From Roseinatronobacter alkalisoli (GTDB lineage: Bacteria; Pseudomonadota; Alphaproteobacteria; Rhodobacterales; Rhodobacteraceae), in NCBI RefSeq assembly GCF_028745735.1, contig NZ_JAQZSM010000004.1:62001-126000 (forward strand): 64,000 nucleotides of DNA, in the 5' to 3' direction. Below the pieces are notes generated by a model, which searched no databases, was not told the DNA's origin, and was given only the letters and a program-made list of their open reading frames with translations. Both the position numbers and the translations under genes were made by a program. Below, one piece after another: positions 34,458 to 44,700 of this stretch. The number at the start of each line of letters is the position of its first letter. Within the stretch, counting starts at the first letter, position 1.

Positions 34458-35023
34458 TTGTCCAGACACTCCTTCAGGCTGATCAGGGCCCGCCGCAACC
34501 ATGTGCGCATGGTGTTCAGCGGCACATCGAACCTGCTTGCAAGCTCCTGATAACTTAGCCCCTGCAGATACGCCCCTTGCACTGCACTGGCGCGGTCTGC
34601 GGGCAGTTCCTTGATGCAGGTAACCACGCGCATCATTTCTGCACGGGCGAGTGTCCGGGTGGCGGCGTCGGGGGACGGGTCCGGCAGGCGGGCGATGGGA
34701 TCGTCATGTTCATCGCCACCATGGCCCGCAGGCTGCATCCGCAACCGTGCGGGGCGCGCGGACCGCAGGCGGTCAAGCGCATGATTTCGTGCAATGGCAC
34801 CTATCCAGCCCATTCCGGTTCCTTTTTCAGGATCAAAGGCCGACGCGCGGTTCCATATCTTTATCATGACATCCTGCAGCGCATCTTCAGCATCTGGCCT
34901 GTTGCCCAACATACGCATGAAAATGCCCATCAGTTTCGGCGCGGTCTGTTGATACAGGGTCCGCAGCGCGTTTTTGTCCTGCTGCGCGATGCGGTTCAGC
35001 AGATGCGCGATGTCGTCAGCCAC
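34454..35023 (-). CDS. ECF RNA polymerase sigma factor (SigK-like)
   Basis: Region 2 (about 8-80: LLNRIAQQDKNALRTLYQQ, DAEDALQDVMIKIWNRA, GWIGAIARNHALDRLR) and region 4 (about 125-185: CIKELPADRASAVQGAYLQG, LSYQELASRFDVPLNTMRTW) are complete. The GTG at 35023 gives 189 residues; ATGs at 35050 and 35056 are possible alternatives. It is coupled to rskA and follows marR on the same strand. Adjacent fasciclin gene suggests the SigK type. Confidence 0.82.
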   Translation of the reverse strand: MADDIAHLLNRIAQQDKNALRTLYQQTAPKLMGIFMRMLGNRPDAEDALQDVMIKIWNRASAFDPEKGTGMGWIGAIARNHALDRLRSARPARLRMQPAGHGGDEHDDPIARLPDPSPDAATRTLARAEMMRVVTCIKELPADRASAVQGAYLQGLSYQELASRFDVPLNTMRTWLRRALISLKECLDK

Positions 35024-35095
35024 GATACAAAGACCCTTTTTCCTGCGCATCAGCATAGCGCGCCGGGCGGTGAAGCATTGCTGCCTGCTGCACAA

Positions 35096-35536
35096 TCATG
35101 ATTCAAGCCGCAATCGCAATTCGCGCAGGACCGGGACGGTCTGGCGGACGCGGTCTTCGCCCAATGTTCTGGCGATATCGTCAATCAGCGGGGTGATCGC
35201 GGCAAGGGCTGCATCGCGCGCCGCCCGCCCTGCGGGGCTGATGGCAACCATCTTGCGCCGCGCGTCGTCCCAGTCTGGCCGGATATGCACATAGCCCGCC
35301 CATTCAAGTTTGCTCAATGTGTTGGTCATGGCACCGCGTGTGACATGAAACGCGCGCGCCAGTTCTGCTGGGCTGCGTTCTGCCTGTTGCCGGGCCAGCA
35401 GGTTCAGTACCCCGAAATGGGACAATTCCATTCCCTTTGGCAATACTTTGGACAGGCGGTTGCGCGCCAGCTGGTCGGCCATCAGCAATTCGCTGATCAG
35501 GGCATTGGCCAGATCGGGACGCGGTGTGGTGCTCAT
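35096..35536 (-). CDS. MarR-family transcriptional regulator
   Basis: A 146-residue winged-helix regulator: LSHFGVLNLLARQQAERSPA, LARAFHVTRGAMTNTLSKLE (recognition helix, about 62-80), AGYVHIRPDWDDARRKMVAI (wing). The start overlaps the nitrilase-family gene stop by four bases. The ligand and targets are unknown. Confidence 0.82.
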   Translation of the reverse strand: MSTTPRPDLANALISELLMADQLARNRLSKVLPKGMELSHFGVLNLLARQQAERSPAELARAFHVTRGAMTNTLSKLEWAGYVHIRPDWDDARRKMVAISPAGRAARDAALAAITPLIDDIARTLGEDRVRQTVPVLRELRLRLES

Positions 35537-36378
35537 GGCTGGGTGTGCTTTTCAAAGGGGCGGTCATGAAACAGTGATGGGATGCGGTTGCGTGCGGCCA
35601 GGATCCGGTCAAGGTCGATGGTGACAAATCCGACGCCCGGTCCGGTGCCCATATCCAGCAGCACCTCCCCCCAGGGGGCGATGGCCATGGAATGCCCGTA
35701 AGTCCGGCGCGGCTGGCCATGATCGGCCGGATGCTGTCCTGTCTGCGCCGGGGCCAGCACGAAACAGCCGGTCTCAATAGCCCGCGCCCGCAGCAATATT
35801 TCCCAATGCGCCGCACCCGTCACCGGACTGAAGGCCGCAGGCACCGTCAGAATTTCCGCGCCGGCCTGTGCCAGCGCCCGGTAAAGATAGGCAAACCGCA
35901 GATCATAGCAAACACTCAGCCCGATACAGGCAAGGTCCGTATTTGCCGTAACCAATGCTGAACCGGGGCGAAAGCCTGCTGACTCGCGGTAGGATTCGGT
36001 TTCCGATACCTGCACATCGAACATATGTATCTTGTCATAACGCGCGATGATTGCCCCGTCGGGACCAATCATGAAAGACCGGTTCGCGAAGCGCCCGTCC
36101 TTGTCCTGCGTTTTCAGCGCCAGAGATCCGACATGCACCCAGATCCCCAGGTTGCGCGCCGCATCGCGCAGGGCGGCAAGGGTCTGGTCGCTGTCCTCAT
36201 GCTGTAACACGCGGTCCTGTTGCGCGCGCGAAGATGACACGCAATTTGTCACTTCCGGTGTCAGGGCGAGACGCGCGCCCCCTGCGGCGGCTTCGCGCAG
36301 ATATTGCAGCGTCACTGGCAGATTCGCAGCAGGGTCGTCGCTGGAATTCAGTTGCAGAAGTGCCGCGCGCAGTCCCAT
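35533..36378 (-). CDS. carbon-nitrogen hydrolase (Nit1-type nitrilase superfamily)
   Basis: A 281-residue enzyme with the Glu-Lys-Cys triad: ALTPEVTNCV (Glu about 41), YDKIHMFDV (Lys about 114) and GLSVCYDLRFAYLYRALA (Cys about 154). The Nit1/NitFhit-like segments suggest a deaminated-glutathione amidase, a metabolite-repair enzyme, which would fit the glutaredoxin gene 5 bp upstream. The assignment to that activity is inference. Confidence 0.78.
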   Translation of the reverse strand: MGLRAALLQLNSSDDPAANLPVTLQYLREAAAGGARLALTPEVTNCVSSSRAQQDRVLQHEDSDQTLAALRDAARNLGIWVHVGSLALKTQDKDGRFANRSFMIGPDGAIIARYDKIHMFDVQVSETESYRESAGFRPGSALVTANTDLACIGLSVCYDLRFAYLYRALAQAGAEILTVPAAFSPVTGAAHWEILLRARAIETGCFVLAPAQTGQHPADHGQPRRTYGHSMAIAPWGEVLLDMGTGPGVGFVTIDLDRILAARNRIPSLFHDRPFEKHTQP

Positions 36379-36382
36379 GCTG

Positions 36383-36640
36383 TTAGTCCTTCAACAGGGA
36401 ATCAAGTTTGCCCGCACGATCCAGCGCATATAACTCATCGCAACCGCCGACATGGGTTGTCCCGATGAAGATTTGCGGCACAGTATGGCGCCCGCCTGCA
36501 CGTTTCAGCATTTCTGCGCGGCGGTCGGGTGTGCGGCTCAGGTCGATTTCTGTAAAGCTGGCACCTTTGGCACCCAGCAAGCGTTTTGCAGAATGGCAAA
36601 ATCCGCAAAGCGGCGTGGTATAGATTTCAATCGGTTGCAT
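36383..36640 (-). CDS. grxC: glutaredoxin 3
   Basis: An 85-residue dithiol glutaredoxin. The active site is TTPLCGFCHSAKRLL (CGFC rather than the common CPYC); HTVPQIFIGTTHVGGCDEL holds the cis-Pro and glutathione-binding GG-C-D motif. It reduces disulfides with glutathione. It lies 43 bp after comF. Confidence 0.88.
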   Translation of the reverse strand: MQPIEIYTTPLCGFCHSAKRLLGAKGASFTEIDLSRTPDRRAEMLKRAGGRHTVPQIFIGTTHVGGCDELYALDRAGKLDSLLKD

Positions 36641-36683
36641 TGCTGGCGTCCTGCGTTTCCGGGTTGCGCCGCACTATAGCCGA

Positions 36684-37454
36684 TCATTCCGCATGTGCAA
36701 CGCGCGCCAATGCGATGACACGAACAGACGTAGCACCGCATGCAAGCAGTGTATCGGTTGCAGCGGCAAATGTCGCCCCTGCTGTCATCACATCATCGAC
36801 CAGCAGGATATGACGCCCGGAAATGCGCCGGGCCTGCCGTGGGTTTGGGCGGAATGCCCCTTCGACATTGGCGAACCGCCCCATGCGCCCGCGCCCGTCC
36901 TGCGTGCCGGTATAGCGCGCGCGGTTCAGCAGGTCCGGGCAATGCTCAAGCCGCAGGTTTCCCGCCAGCGCAGATGACAGAACCGCGGCCTGATTGTAGC
37001 GCCGCTTCAGCAGGCGCAACCAGTGCAGGGGAACAGGGGCCACCAGCATGTCGGGTTGCAACAGCGGTTGCGCGGCCCGCGACATCCATTTTGCCGCAAC
37101 CGGCGCATGGTCCAGCCGGTCATGATATTTCAGGCCAAGCAGTATCTGCCTTGCCTTGTCACCGTAAACCATGACGGCGCGCCCCTGCTCCCATGGGCGG
37201 GCAATTGTCAGGCAGTCATCGCAGATGGCGCTTATCTGGTCGGTCACATCGCCGGGCAGGGGGGTGCCGCACAGGTCGCAGCATGATCCGAAAATGAAAC
37301 CGGTTTCGCGCCAGCAGACGGGGCATAGCGCGCCCGGTTCCTCGACCAGGGTGTCGCATGTCATGCATTGTGGCGGATAGATCGCGTGCAGGATGCGCCT
37401 GCCAAGGGTTCTGCCGGTGGCGCGCACGCGCTGCAAGGTGTTTTGCCTTTCCAA
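36684..37454 (-). CDS. comF: ComF-family phosphoribosyltransferase-like protein
   Basis: A 256-residue protein with paired zinc-cysteine motifs (PPQCMTCDT, CPVCW, CCDLCG, CDDC, about 28-80) and a phosphoribosyltransferase fold with ILLVDDVMTAGATFAAA (about 214-230). The likely start is a TTG at 37454 with TAGGAG upstream; an ATG farther upstream overlaps the divergent methyltransferase. ComF is needed for DNA uptake in competent bacteria; outside competence its role is uncertain. Confidence 0.82.
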   Translation of the reverse strand: MERQNTLQRVRATGRTLGRRILHAIYPPQCMTCDTLVEEPGALCPVCWRETGFIFGSCCDLCGTPLPGDVTDQISAICDDCLTIARPWEQGRAVMVYGDKARQILLGLKYHDRLDHAPVAAKWMSRAAQPLLQPDMLVAPVPLHWLRLLKRRYNQAAVLSSALAGNLRLEHCPDLLNRARYTGTQDGRGRMGRFANVEGAFRPNPRQARRISGRHILLVDDVMTAGATFAAATDTLLACGATSVRVIALARVAHAE

Positions 37455-37503
37455 GCGAACTCTCCTACATGAAGGGGCGTAGATATGACCAGAAAGCCCT
37501 TGC

Positions 37504-38355
37504 ATGACCCGCACCCCGCCAGAGCTGACCGACCGCGCCGCGCTGCTTCGCAATCGTGCGCGCGTGAATGACACCCGGCAGCCCCCCTTTCTGCACCAGA
37601 TCGCGCAGGAGGAGTTTCAGTTTCGCCTGAGTATGGTTAACAGATCGTTTAATTCGCCGGCCATCGTGACAGGTTTACCGCAGCTTTGGGCGGATTTCCT
37701 GCCAGATGCGCGCGTGGTTGCCGATGATCCCGTGCTGGACCTGCAGGAAGGGGCACATGATCTGGTAGTTCATGTCATGGCGCTGCACTGGTCATCGGAC
37801 CCGGTGGGCCAGTTGGTGCAGGCGCGGCGTGCCTTGCGGCCCGACGGGTTGTTTCTGGGGGTTCTGCTTGGTGGTCAGACCCTGAAGGAATTGCGCAGCG
37901 CCCTTGCGCAGGCAGAATCGGACCTGACAGGCGGGTTGTCGCCGCGGGTGTTGCCTATGGCCGAAATCCGTGACCTTGGCGCATTGTTACAGCGCGCGGG
38001 ACTGGCCTTGCCTGTGGCAGATTCGCTGACCCAGTCGGTGGCATACGGGACGATACAGCGCTTGTTTGATGACCTGCGCGCGATGGGTGAACGCAACGCG
38101 CTGGCCGCGCGCCGCCGCAGCTTCACCCCTCCTGCGCTGTTTCGACGCACGGAGCAAACCTATGCCGCGCATTACAGTGACAATGCTGGGCGGATCATGG
38201 CCACGTTTGAACTTATTTTCCTGACAGGATGGGCGCCGGATGCCAGCCAGCCGCGCCCCTTGCGGCCGGGTTCCGCCAAGGTTGCGCTGGCAGATGCGCT
38301 TGGTAGTGTGGAAACGCCGCTGCCCGATCAGGTGAAAATCCCCGGCAATGATTGA
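37504..38355 (+). CDS. SAM-dependent methyltransferase (NDUFAF5/BioC-like)
   Basis: A 283-residue protein. The segment LLRNRARVN...FLHQIAQEEFQFRL, then DLVVHVMALHWSSDPVGQL and ARRALRPDGLFLGVLLGGQT (about 105-124), matches the NDUFAF5 group of alphaproteobacterial methyltransferases, complex I assembly factors in mitochondria. The glycine-rich SAM motif I is degenerate here, which is common in this group. It is divergent from comF and precedes hemH by 42 bp. Confidence 0.75.
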   Translation: MTRTPPELTDRAALLRNRARVNDTRQPPFLHQIAQEEFQFRLSMVNRSFNSPAIVTGLPQLWADFLPDARVVADDPVLDLQEGAHDLVVHVMALHWSSDPVGQLVQARRALRPDGLFLGVLLGGQTLKELRSALAQAESDLTGGLSPRVLPMAEIRDLGALLQRAGLALPVADSLTQSVAYGTIQRLFDDLRAMGERNALAARRRSFTPPALFRRTEQTYAAHYSDNAGRIMATFELIFLTGWAPDASQPRPLRPGSAKVALADALGSVETPLPDQVKIPGND

Positions 38356-38397
38356 TTCCCAAAGAAAAACAGCTATGTCACGCGGGGACATAGCGGA

Positions 38398-39513
38398 ATG
38401 AAAGACCCTGCCATGCTTGATGCAAAGCCACAGTCAACAGCGGGCGGCTGCCCCGTTCATATGGACCATCCCGGGCAGGGGCGTCTGGCCCATGCCGATG
38501 CAGACCATCCCCCTGTGGCGCAGGCCAGAATCGGTGTGTTGCTGGCCAATCTGGGAACGCCGGATAATTATGATTACTGGTCTATGCGGCGTTACCTGAA
38601 TGAATTCCTGTCCGATAAGCGTGTGATCGATTACCCGGCATGGAAATGGCAGCCGCTTCTGCAACTGATCATCCTGACGAAGCGGCCTTTTACGTCGGGG
38701 GCGAATTACAAATCCATCTGGAACCACGACAAGGGCGAAAGCCCGTTGATGACCATCACCAAGGACCAGACAGCGGGCATTGCAAAGGCAATCGCCGCGC
38801 AGTTTGGCGACACTGTCATGGTGGATTTCTGCATGCGCTATGGCAACCCGTCCACCCGGTCCAAAGTTGAAGAAATGGTCAGGGCGGGCTGCGAGAAGAT
38901 TTTGTTCTTCCCGCTTTACCCCCAATATGCGGGCGCGACATCGGGCACGGCCTGTGACCAGTTCTTTCGCGCCCTGATGGATCAGAAATGGCAACCGGCG
39001 GCGCGCACGGTTGCGCCCTATTTCGACCATCCCGCCTATATTGATGCTTTGGCGCAGTCTGTGCAGCGCAGCTATGATGCGATGGATGAAAAGCCGGAAG
39101 TGCTGGTGGCGTCCTATCATGGCATGCCAAAGCGCTATCTGATGGAAGGCGATCCCTATCATTGCCAGTGCCAGAAAACCACGCGCCTGCTGCGCGAGGC
39201 GCTGGGCTGGGAGAAGGACAAGATACAGACATCATTCCAGTCGGTTTTCGGCACCGAAGAATGGTTGCGCCCCTACACGGTGGAACATGTTGCTGAACTG
39301 GCGCGACAGGGCGTCAGGCGGCTGGCAGTGGTGGCGCCTGCATTTTCGGCGGATTGCATCGAAACGCTGGAAGAAATCAACGAGGAAATCCGCGAGAGTT
39401 TTGAGCATGCGGGCGGTGAGCAGTTTACCTATATTCCCTGTCTGAATGATGATGCTGCGCATATTGATGCATTGGTTCAGGTAATTGCCGCCAATCTGTC
39501 TGGCTGGACCTGA
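38398..39513 (+). CDS. hemH: ferrochelatase
   Basis: A 371-residue enzyme that inserts Fe(II) into protoporphyrin IX, the last step of haem synthesis. Motifs: GVLLANLGTPDNYDYWSMRR, VDFCMRYGNPS, LYPQYAGATSGTACDQFF, VASYHGMPKRYLMEGDPY (active-site His) and CHCQCQKTTR. The N-terminus is about 40 residues longer than E. coli HemH, with CPVHMDHPGQG. Start codons at 38398 or 38413 are both possible. Confidence 0.9.
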   Translation: MKDPAMLDAKPQSTAGGCPVHMDHPGQGRLAHADADHPPVAQARIGVLLANLGTPDNYDYWSMRRYLNEFLSDKRVIDYPAWKWQPLLQLIILTKRPFTSGANYKSIWNHDKGESPLMTITKDQTAGIAKAIAAQFGDTVMVDFCMRYGNPSTRSKVEEMVRAGCEKILFFPLYPQYAGATSGTACDQFFRALMDQKWQPAARTVAPYFDHPAYIDALAQSVQRSYDAMDEKPEVLVASYHGMPKRYLMEGDPYHCQCQKTTRLLREALGWEKDKIQTSFQSVFGTEEWLRPYTVEHVAELARQGVRRLAVVAPAFSADCIETLEEINEEIRESFEHAGGEQFTYIPCLNDDAAHIDALVQVIAANLSGWT

Positions 39514-39625
39514 CAATCACGGCGCATTGCCATTGTTTTCCGGGCGGAAATGCAAAACCGGGAGTCCGGTTTTTCCGGCATCTTTCACATTTTGCGGCGG
39601 AACCGTGCCGCGCGTGTCTTCAGAA

Positions 39626-39657
39626 AAGAAAAATGGCGGGCACAAGGCCCGCCATTT
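39626..39657 (-). terminator. terminator of the 64-residue protein gene
   Basis: On the minus strand AAATGGCGGG pairs with CCCGCCATTT around a seven-base loop, followed by TTCTTTTC. It lies 24 bp after the gene's stop and between it and hemH. Confidence 0.8.
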
Positions 39658-39680
39658 CCACGAAACCGGAGTTTCGTATA

Positions 39681-39875
39681 TTATTTTGCGGCAACAGCAG
39701 CAGCCACAACCAGAAGCAGCATCAGCGGAACGATGATGCCAGCCGAAGAAGACTTGGTGTCTTCAACGATAACTGCCGGTTCAACAACCGGTTCGGCGTA
39801 TTTGCCGCCCATGCCACCGGCAAAAGCCGAAGTGGCAGCCATGGACAATGCTGCTGCGAGTGCGATCTTTTTCAT
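39681..39875 (-). CDS. small exported/membrane protein, ferrochelatase-adjacent type
   Basis: A 64-residue protein: signal peptide (KKIALAAALSMAATSAFA), a short acidic middle (EPVVEPAVIVEDT) and a C-terminal membrane helix (IIVPLMLLLVVAAAVAA). A perfect GGAGG ribosome site and its own terminator indicate strong expression. Proteins of this layout occur next to hemH in other Rhodobacteraceae, from memory; no function is known. Confidence 0.75.
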   Translation of the reverse strand: MKKIALAAALSMAATSAFAGGMGGKYAEPVVEPAVIVEDTKSSSAGIIVPLMLLLVVAAAVAAK

Positions 39876-40193
39876 AGTAACCTCCAGTATTTACCTGCAA
39901 CCCATTCATCAGGCGCAGGCACCCAAGACGAAATGTCGTAGCTGTGGTAAAATCACTTTCTAGCGACGAACGCAACGCAGAGATGTCATGTCCTGTGCAG
40001 GAATTTGCAAAAATCGTCAAATTCGCAACACTTTCGGGCCGCATTTCACTTCTGCTATCGCGTAGCATATACATGTCCCGACGCTGATAGTTGCATAACT
40101 GCCAAAGTCCGGGTGATCACGCCGAGTTGTGTTTGAAAACCCAAGGCGTAAGGGATATGGAGACAGCCTGTCGCGATAAGGATGAATCTGGAT
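39876..40193. other. intergenic region between divergent small genes
   Basis: This 318-bp stretch lies between the starts of the 64-residue protein and the CAP protein, so it must hold two divergent promoters. It is less GC-rich than its neighbours. I see no clear paired promoter boxes, operator or RNA gene in it. Confidence 0.5.
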
Positions 40194-40739
40194 ATGTTTC
40201 GGTCAATTGCTATTTCCCTGCTTGGTGCGTTGTTTCTTGCAGCCTGTGATGTTTCGCCTGTCGCCATGCGTATGGGACCGGACGGCAAGCCGGTTCCGGC
40301 TGTCTACAGGATCAGTTCCAATGACGCGCCGCGCGTGCGACAGCGCATGCAGGACGGTCTGAATACAATGCGTGCGCAACATGGTCTGGCGCCGCTTCAG
40401 GGCAATGCCGAACTGGCCAGCGCCGCAGCGACCCATGCGCAGGATATGTCGTTCCAAAGCCGCCCCTGGCATTGGGGCTCGGACGGATCCAGCCCGATGC
40501 AGCGCGCACAGCGCGCCGGGTATAGGGGGTCTTTCGTCGGTGAGATGGTTTCAGAAACCTTCGAGACGGAGATAGAAACCGTCACTGCATGGATGTCGGA
40601 AGCCGAAACCCGCGCCGTGATTCTGGACCGTCGCGCCCGTGATGTCGGTGTGGGCTGGCATCAGGACGGTAATGGCAAGCTGTGGTGGGTGGTTGTTCTG
40701 GGGGAACCTGCAGCAGGTATGCAGATCGCGGCGCGGTAA
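40194..40739 (+). CDS. CAP-domain (SCP/PR-1) lipoprotein
   Basis: A 181-residue protein with a lipobox (LLGALFLAAC, Cys about 18) and a CAP domain: LNTMRAQHGLAPLQGNAELA, AATHAQDMSFQSR (first His), VGEMVSETFETE and DVGVGWHQDGNGKLWWVVVL. CAP lipoproteins are anchored in the outer membrane or inner membrane surface; their enzymatic role is uncertain. An ATG four codons upstream (40182) is an alternative start. Confidence 0.8.
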   Translation: MFRSIAISLLGALFLAACDVSPVAMRMGPDGKPVPAVYRISSNDAPRVRQRMQDGLNTMRAQHGLAPLQGNAELASAAATHAQDMSFQSRPWHWGSDGSSPMQRAQRAGYRGSFVGEMVSETFETEIETVTAWMSEAETRAVILDRRARDVGVGWHQDGNGKLWWVVVLGEPAAGMQIAAR

Positions 40740-40767
40740 TTCAGGGCTTCAAGCTGTGAAAAGACAT

Positions 40768-40797
40768 AAGCCGCGCCCGAAAGGACGCGGCTTTTTG
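40768..40797 (+). terminator. terminator of the CAP gene
   Basis: AAGCCGCG pairs with CGCGGCTT around a ten-base loop, followed by five T residues, 28 bp after the stop and before the convergent trpA. Confidence 0.85.
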
Positions 40798-40828
40798 TAT
40801 TGGAAATCGCCGGGTCGGAAGGCGCTGC

Positions 40829-41620
40829 TTATCCCTGATGCGCCCCGTCTGCCAGCGCGCGCACATAATCCAGCACATCCGCCACTGGTTTGCCGGATGC
40901 AATTTCCTTGACGATCGCGGACCCCACGACGCAGCCATCGGCCACGCTGGCGATGTCCTGTGCAGTCTGCGGGGTTGATATGCCGAAACCGACGATCACG
41001 GGCAGGTCTGTCTGCGCCTTGATGCGCGCAACCTCTGGTCCGACCTGCGCGGCCTGTGCCGCCGCCGCACCGGTGATCCCGGTGATGGACACGTAATAAA
41101 CGAAACCGGATGTGTTCTGCAAAACCTTGGGCAGGCGGCGGTCATCGGTTGTGGGGGTGGCAAGGCGTATGAAATTCAGCCCTGCCGCCTGTGCAGGCAG
41201 GCATAATTCGCTGTCTTCTTCCGGGGGCAGGTCAACCACGATCAGCCCGTCAATGCCAGCATCCGTGGCCTTTTCCAGAAAATGCGCGACACCCATGCTG
41301 TAGATCGGGTTGTAATAGCCCATCAGCACAATCGGGGTGGTGTCATTTCCGGCCCTGAAACGCCGCACCATGTCCAGCGTCTTGTCCAGGGTCTGCCCGC
41401 CATCAAGCGCGCGCTGCCCTGCAAGCTGGATGGTGGGACCGTCCGCCATAGGGTCAGTGAAGGGCACGCCCAGTTCAATGACATCGACCCCGGCACCGGG
41501 AAGCCCCTGCATAATGGAAAGCGAGGTTTCAAGGTCGGGGTCACCCGCCATGATATAGGCGACAAAGGCCTTGCGGCGCTCGGATTTCAGGGCGGCGAAG
41601 GTGGTATCGATTCTGGTCAT
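40829..41620 (-). CDS. trpA: tryptophan synthase alpha subunit
   Basis: A 263-residue TIM barrel that cleaves indole-glycerol phosphate. [38 protein letters not shown] (catalytic Glu and Asp) and [15 protein letters not shown] are diagnostic. trpB is not adjacent in the window, so trpA appears as a single gene with pyc upstream on the same strand. Confidence 0.93.
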   Translation of the reverse strand: MTRIDTTFAALKSERRKAFVAYIMAGDPDLETSLSIMQGLPGAGVDVIELGVPFTDPMADGPTIQLAGQRALDGGQTLDKTLDMVRRFRAGNDTTPIVLMGYYNPIYSMGVAHFLEKATDAGIDGLIVVDLPPEEDSELCLPAQAAGLNFIRLATPTTDDRRLPKVLQNTSGFVYYVSITGITGAAAAQAAQVGPEVARIKAQTDLPVIVGFGISTPQTAQDIASVADGCVVGSAIVKEIASGKPVADVLDYVRALADGAHQG

Positions 41621-41661
41621 CTGATCCTGTCCCGAAGCTTTTGCAACGGTTTGGGGGAAAT

Positions 41662-41690
41662 CGGCGCGGGAATCAACTGCTCCCGCGCCG
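41662..41690 (-). terminator. hairpin between pyc and trpA
   Basis: A 10-bp perfect stem (CGGCGCGGGA with TCCCGCGCCG) lies 34 bp after the pyc stop on the minus strand and is followed by ATTTCCCCC. The U-run is poor; termination is probable but not certain. Confidence 0.5.
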
Positions 41691-41724
41691 TCCGTGGCCT
41701 TTTGCGCCGCTCTTGTGCAGGCGC

Positions 41725-44700
41725 TCAGTCCTCAAACTCGATCAGCAGATCCTTCGCTTCGATCTGGGTGCCTGCCTGAACATGCACGGATTTGACCACC
41801 GCATCGCGGTCTGCATGCATGCCGGTTTCCATTTTCATGGCCTCGATTGTCAGCAGCAGATCGCCCGCCTTCACCTTCTGGCCCGGATTGACCGCAACAG
41901 ATGCGACCGCGCCGGGCATGGGGGCGCCCACATGGGCGGGGTTGGCGATATCTGCCTTGGCGCGCTGCGCGGTCTTGGCCTTCACTTCGCGGTTGGCCAC
42001 GCGAATGGTGCGCGGTTGGCCGTTCAGTTCGAAAAACACCTTCACATCGCCATCATCGCCGGTTTCACCCACAGCAACAACGCGGATTTCAAGCGTCTTG
42101 CCCGGTGCAATTTCCGCTGAAATCTCTTCGCCCGGTTCCATACCGTAGAAGAAGGTCTGCGTGGGCAGGGTGCGCACGGGCCCGTAAATGCGGTGGCGGC
42201 CCATGTAATCCAGAAACACCTTCGGATACATCAGATAGCCGTTCAGATCCTCGTCATCGACGGTAAACCCTTCCAGTTCCTTGCTGAGGTCCGCGCGGGT
42301 GGCTTCCAGATCAACAGGGGGCAGGCGCGCACCCGGCCGTTCAGTCAGAGGGGATTCGTCCTTCAGAACCTTGCGCAGTATCCCTTCCGGCCAGCCACCG
42401 GGCGGTTGGCCCAGATTGCCGCGCAGCATGTCGATGACCGATTCGGGGAAACTGACATCGCGTTCGGGGTTTTCGACATCGGCGCGCGTCAGCCCTTGTG
42501 ACACCATCATCAGCGCCATGTCGCCCACCACCTTGGACGAGGGGGTAACCTTGACGATATCGCCGAACATCATGTTCACATCGGCATAGGTGCGCGCGAC
42601 TTCCGGCCAGCGGTCTTCCAGCCCCATGGACCGGGCCTGCGCTTTCAGGTTGGTGAACTGCCCGCCGGGCATTTCGTGCAGATACACTTCCGAACTGGGG
42701 GCCTGCTGCGCGGATTCGAACGCGGCGTAATGCGTGCGCACTTCCTCCCAGTAATCGGAAATCTTGCGGATCGCGCCCATATCAAGGCCAGTGTCGCGAT
42801 CGGTGAAACGCAGCGCCTCGACAATGGACCCCAGTGTTGGTTGGCTGGTATTGCCTGAAAACGCATCCATCGCGGCATCTGCGGCATCAACCCCCGCTTC
42901 GGCGGCAGCCAGAATCGTGGCCCCGGCAATGCCGCCCGTGTCATGGGTATGGAAATGGATGGGCAGGCCCACGTCTTCCTTCAGTGCCTTGATCAGTACC
43001 CGCGCCGACGCAGGTTTCAGCAACCCGGCCATGTCCTTCAGGCCCAGAACATGCGCGCCTGCCGCCTTCAGATCCTGCCCCATGCGGACATAATATTTCA
43101 GGTCATATTTCGCGCGGTCGGGGTTCAGAATGTCACCGGTATAGCAAAGTGTCCCTTCGCAAAGCTTGTTTGCCTCCAACACGGCATCCATGGCGACGCG
43201 CATGTTTTCAACCCAGTTCAGGCTGTCAAATACGCGGAACACATCAACCCCGGTTTCGGCGGCCTGTTTCACAAAGAACTGCACAACATTGTCGGGATAG
43301 TTGGTGTAACCCACCCCGTTAGAGGCCCGCAGCAACATTTGCGTCATCAGGTTGGGCATGCGCGCGCGCAGATCGCGCAGGCGCTGCCATGGGCATTCCT
43401 GCAAGAAGCGGTAGGCCACATCGAACGTGGCCCCGCCCCAGCATTCCATGCTGAACAATTGCGGCAGCATATGCGCATAGGCAGGTGCCACGCGGATCAT
43501 GTCGATGGACCGCATGCGTGTGGCCAGAAGCGACTGGTGCGCATCGCGCATGGTTGTGTCGGTCAGCAATAGCCGCTTTTCAGCGGCCATCCAGTCCGCC
43601 ACGGCCTGCGGTCCCTGTTCATCCAGAATTTGTTTCGCGCCGCGCGGGGGCTGCTGGACGGACACCTTTGGCGCGGTCGGGGTCTTGATCCCGGCTGGCG
43701 GGGTGGCGCGCCCGGCGGTTTCGGGGTGACCGTTCACGGTGATATCGGCAATATAGGTCAGAATCTTCGTCGCGCGGTCCTGCCGTTTGCGGAACTGGAA
43801 CAGGTCATCCGTCGTGTCGATGAATTTCGTCGTATAGCTGTAATCCAGAAATGTCTGATGTTTCAGCAGGTTGATGACAAAATCGATATTGGTGCTGACG
43901 CCGCGAATGCGGAATTCGCGCAGGGCGCGGTCCATCCGCGCAATCGATTCCTCTGGCGTTGCGGCCCATGCTGTCACCTTGACCAGAAGCGAATCATAGT
44001 AGCGCGTAATCACGCCCCCCGCATAGGCGGTGCCCCCGTCCAGACGAATGCCCATGCCTGTGGCGCTGCGGTAAGCAGTCAGGCGGCCGTAATCGGGGAT
44101 GAAATTGTTCAGCGGATCTTCGGTCGTGATGCGGCATTGCAGGGCGTGGCCCGACAAGGTGACATCGCCCTGGCTGGGCGTGCCGGTGGCATCTGACAGG
44201 GTTGCCCCTTCGGCCACGCGGATCTGCGCCTTTACGATGTCAATGCCGGTGACTTCTTCGGTGACGGTATGTTCTACCTGCACGCGGGGGTTCACTTCGA
44301 TGAAGTAGAACTTGCCCTCGTCCATATCCATCAGGAATTCGACAGTGCCCGCGTTCTGATAGCCCACGGCACGCCCGATCTTCAGGCCCAGTTCGCAAAT
44401 CTCGGCGCGCTGTTCCGGTGTCAGATAGGGCGCAGGGGCACGTTCAACCACTTTCTGGTTGCGGCGCTGCACAGTGCAGTCGCGTTCATACAGGTGATAC
44501 AGATTGCCATGCGTGTCGCCCAGAAGCTGCACTTCGACATGGCGCGCGCGCTGGATCATCTTTTCCAGATACCCTTCGCCATTGCCGAACGCGGCCTCTG
44601 CCTCTCGCCGGCCTTCGCGCACCTTGCTTTCCAGCTCATCAGGTCCGGTGATCGCGCGCATGCCGCGCCCGCCGCCGCCATGGCTGGCCTTGAGCATCAG

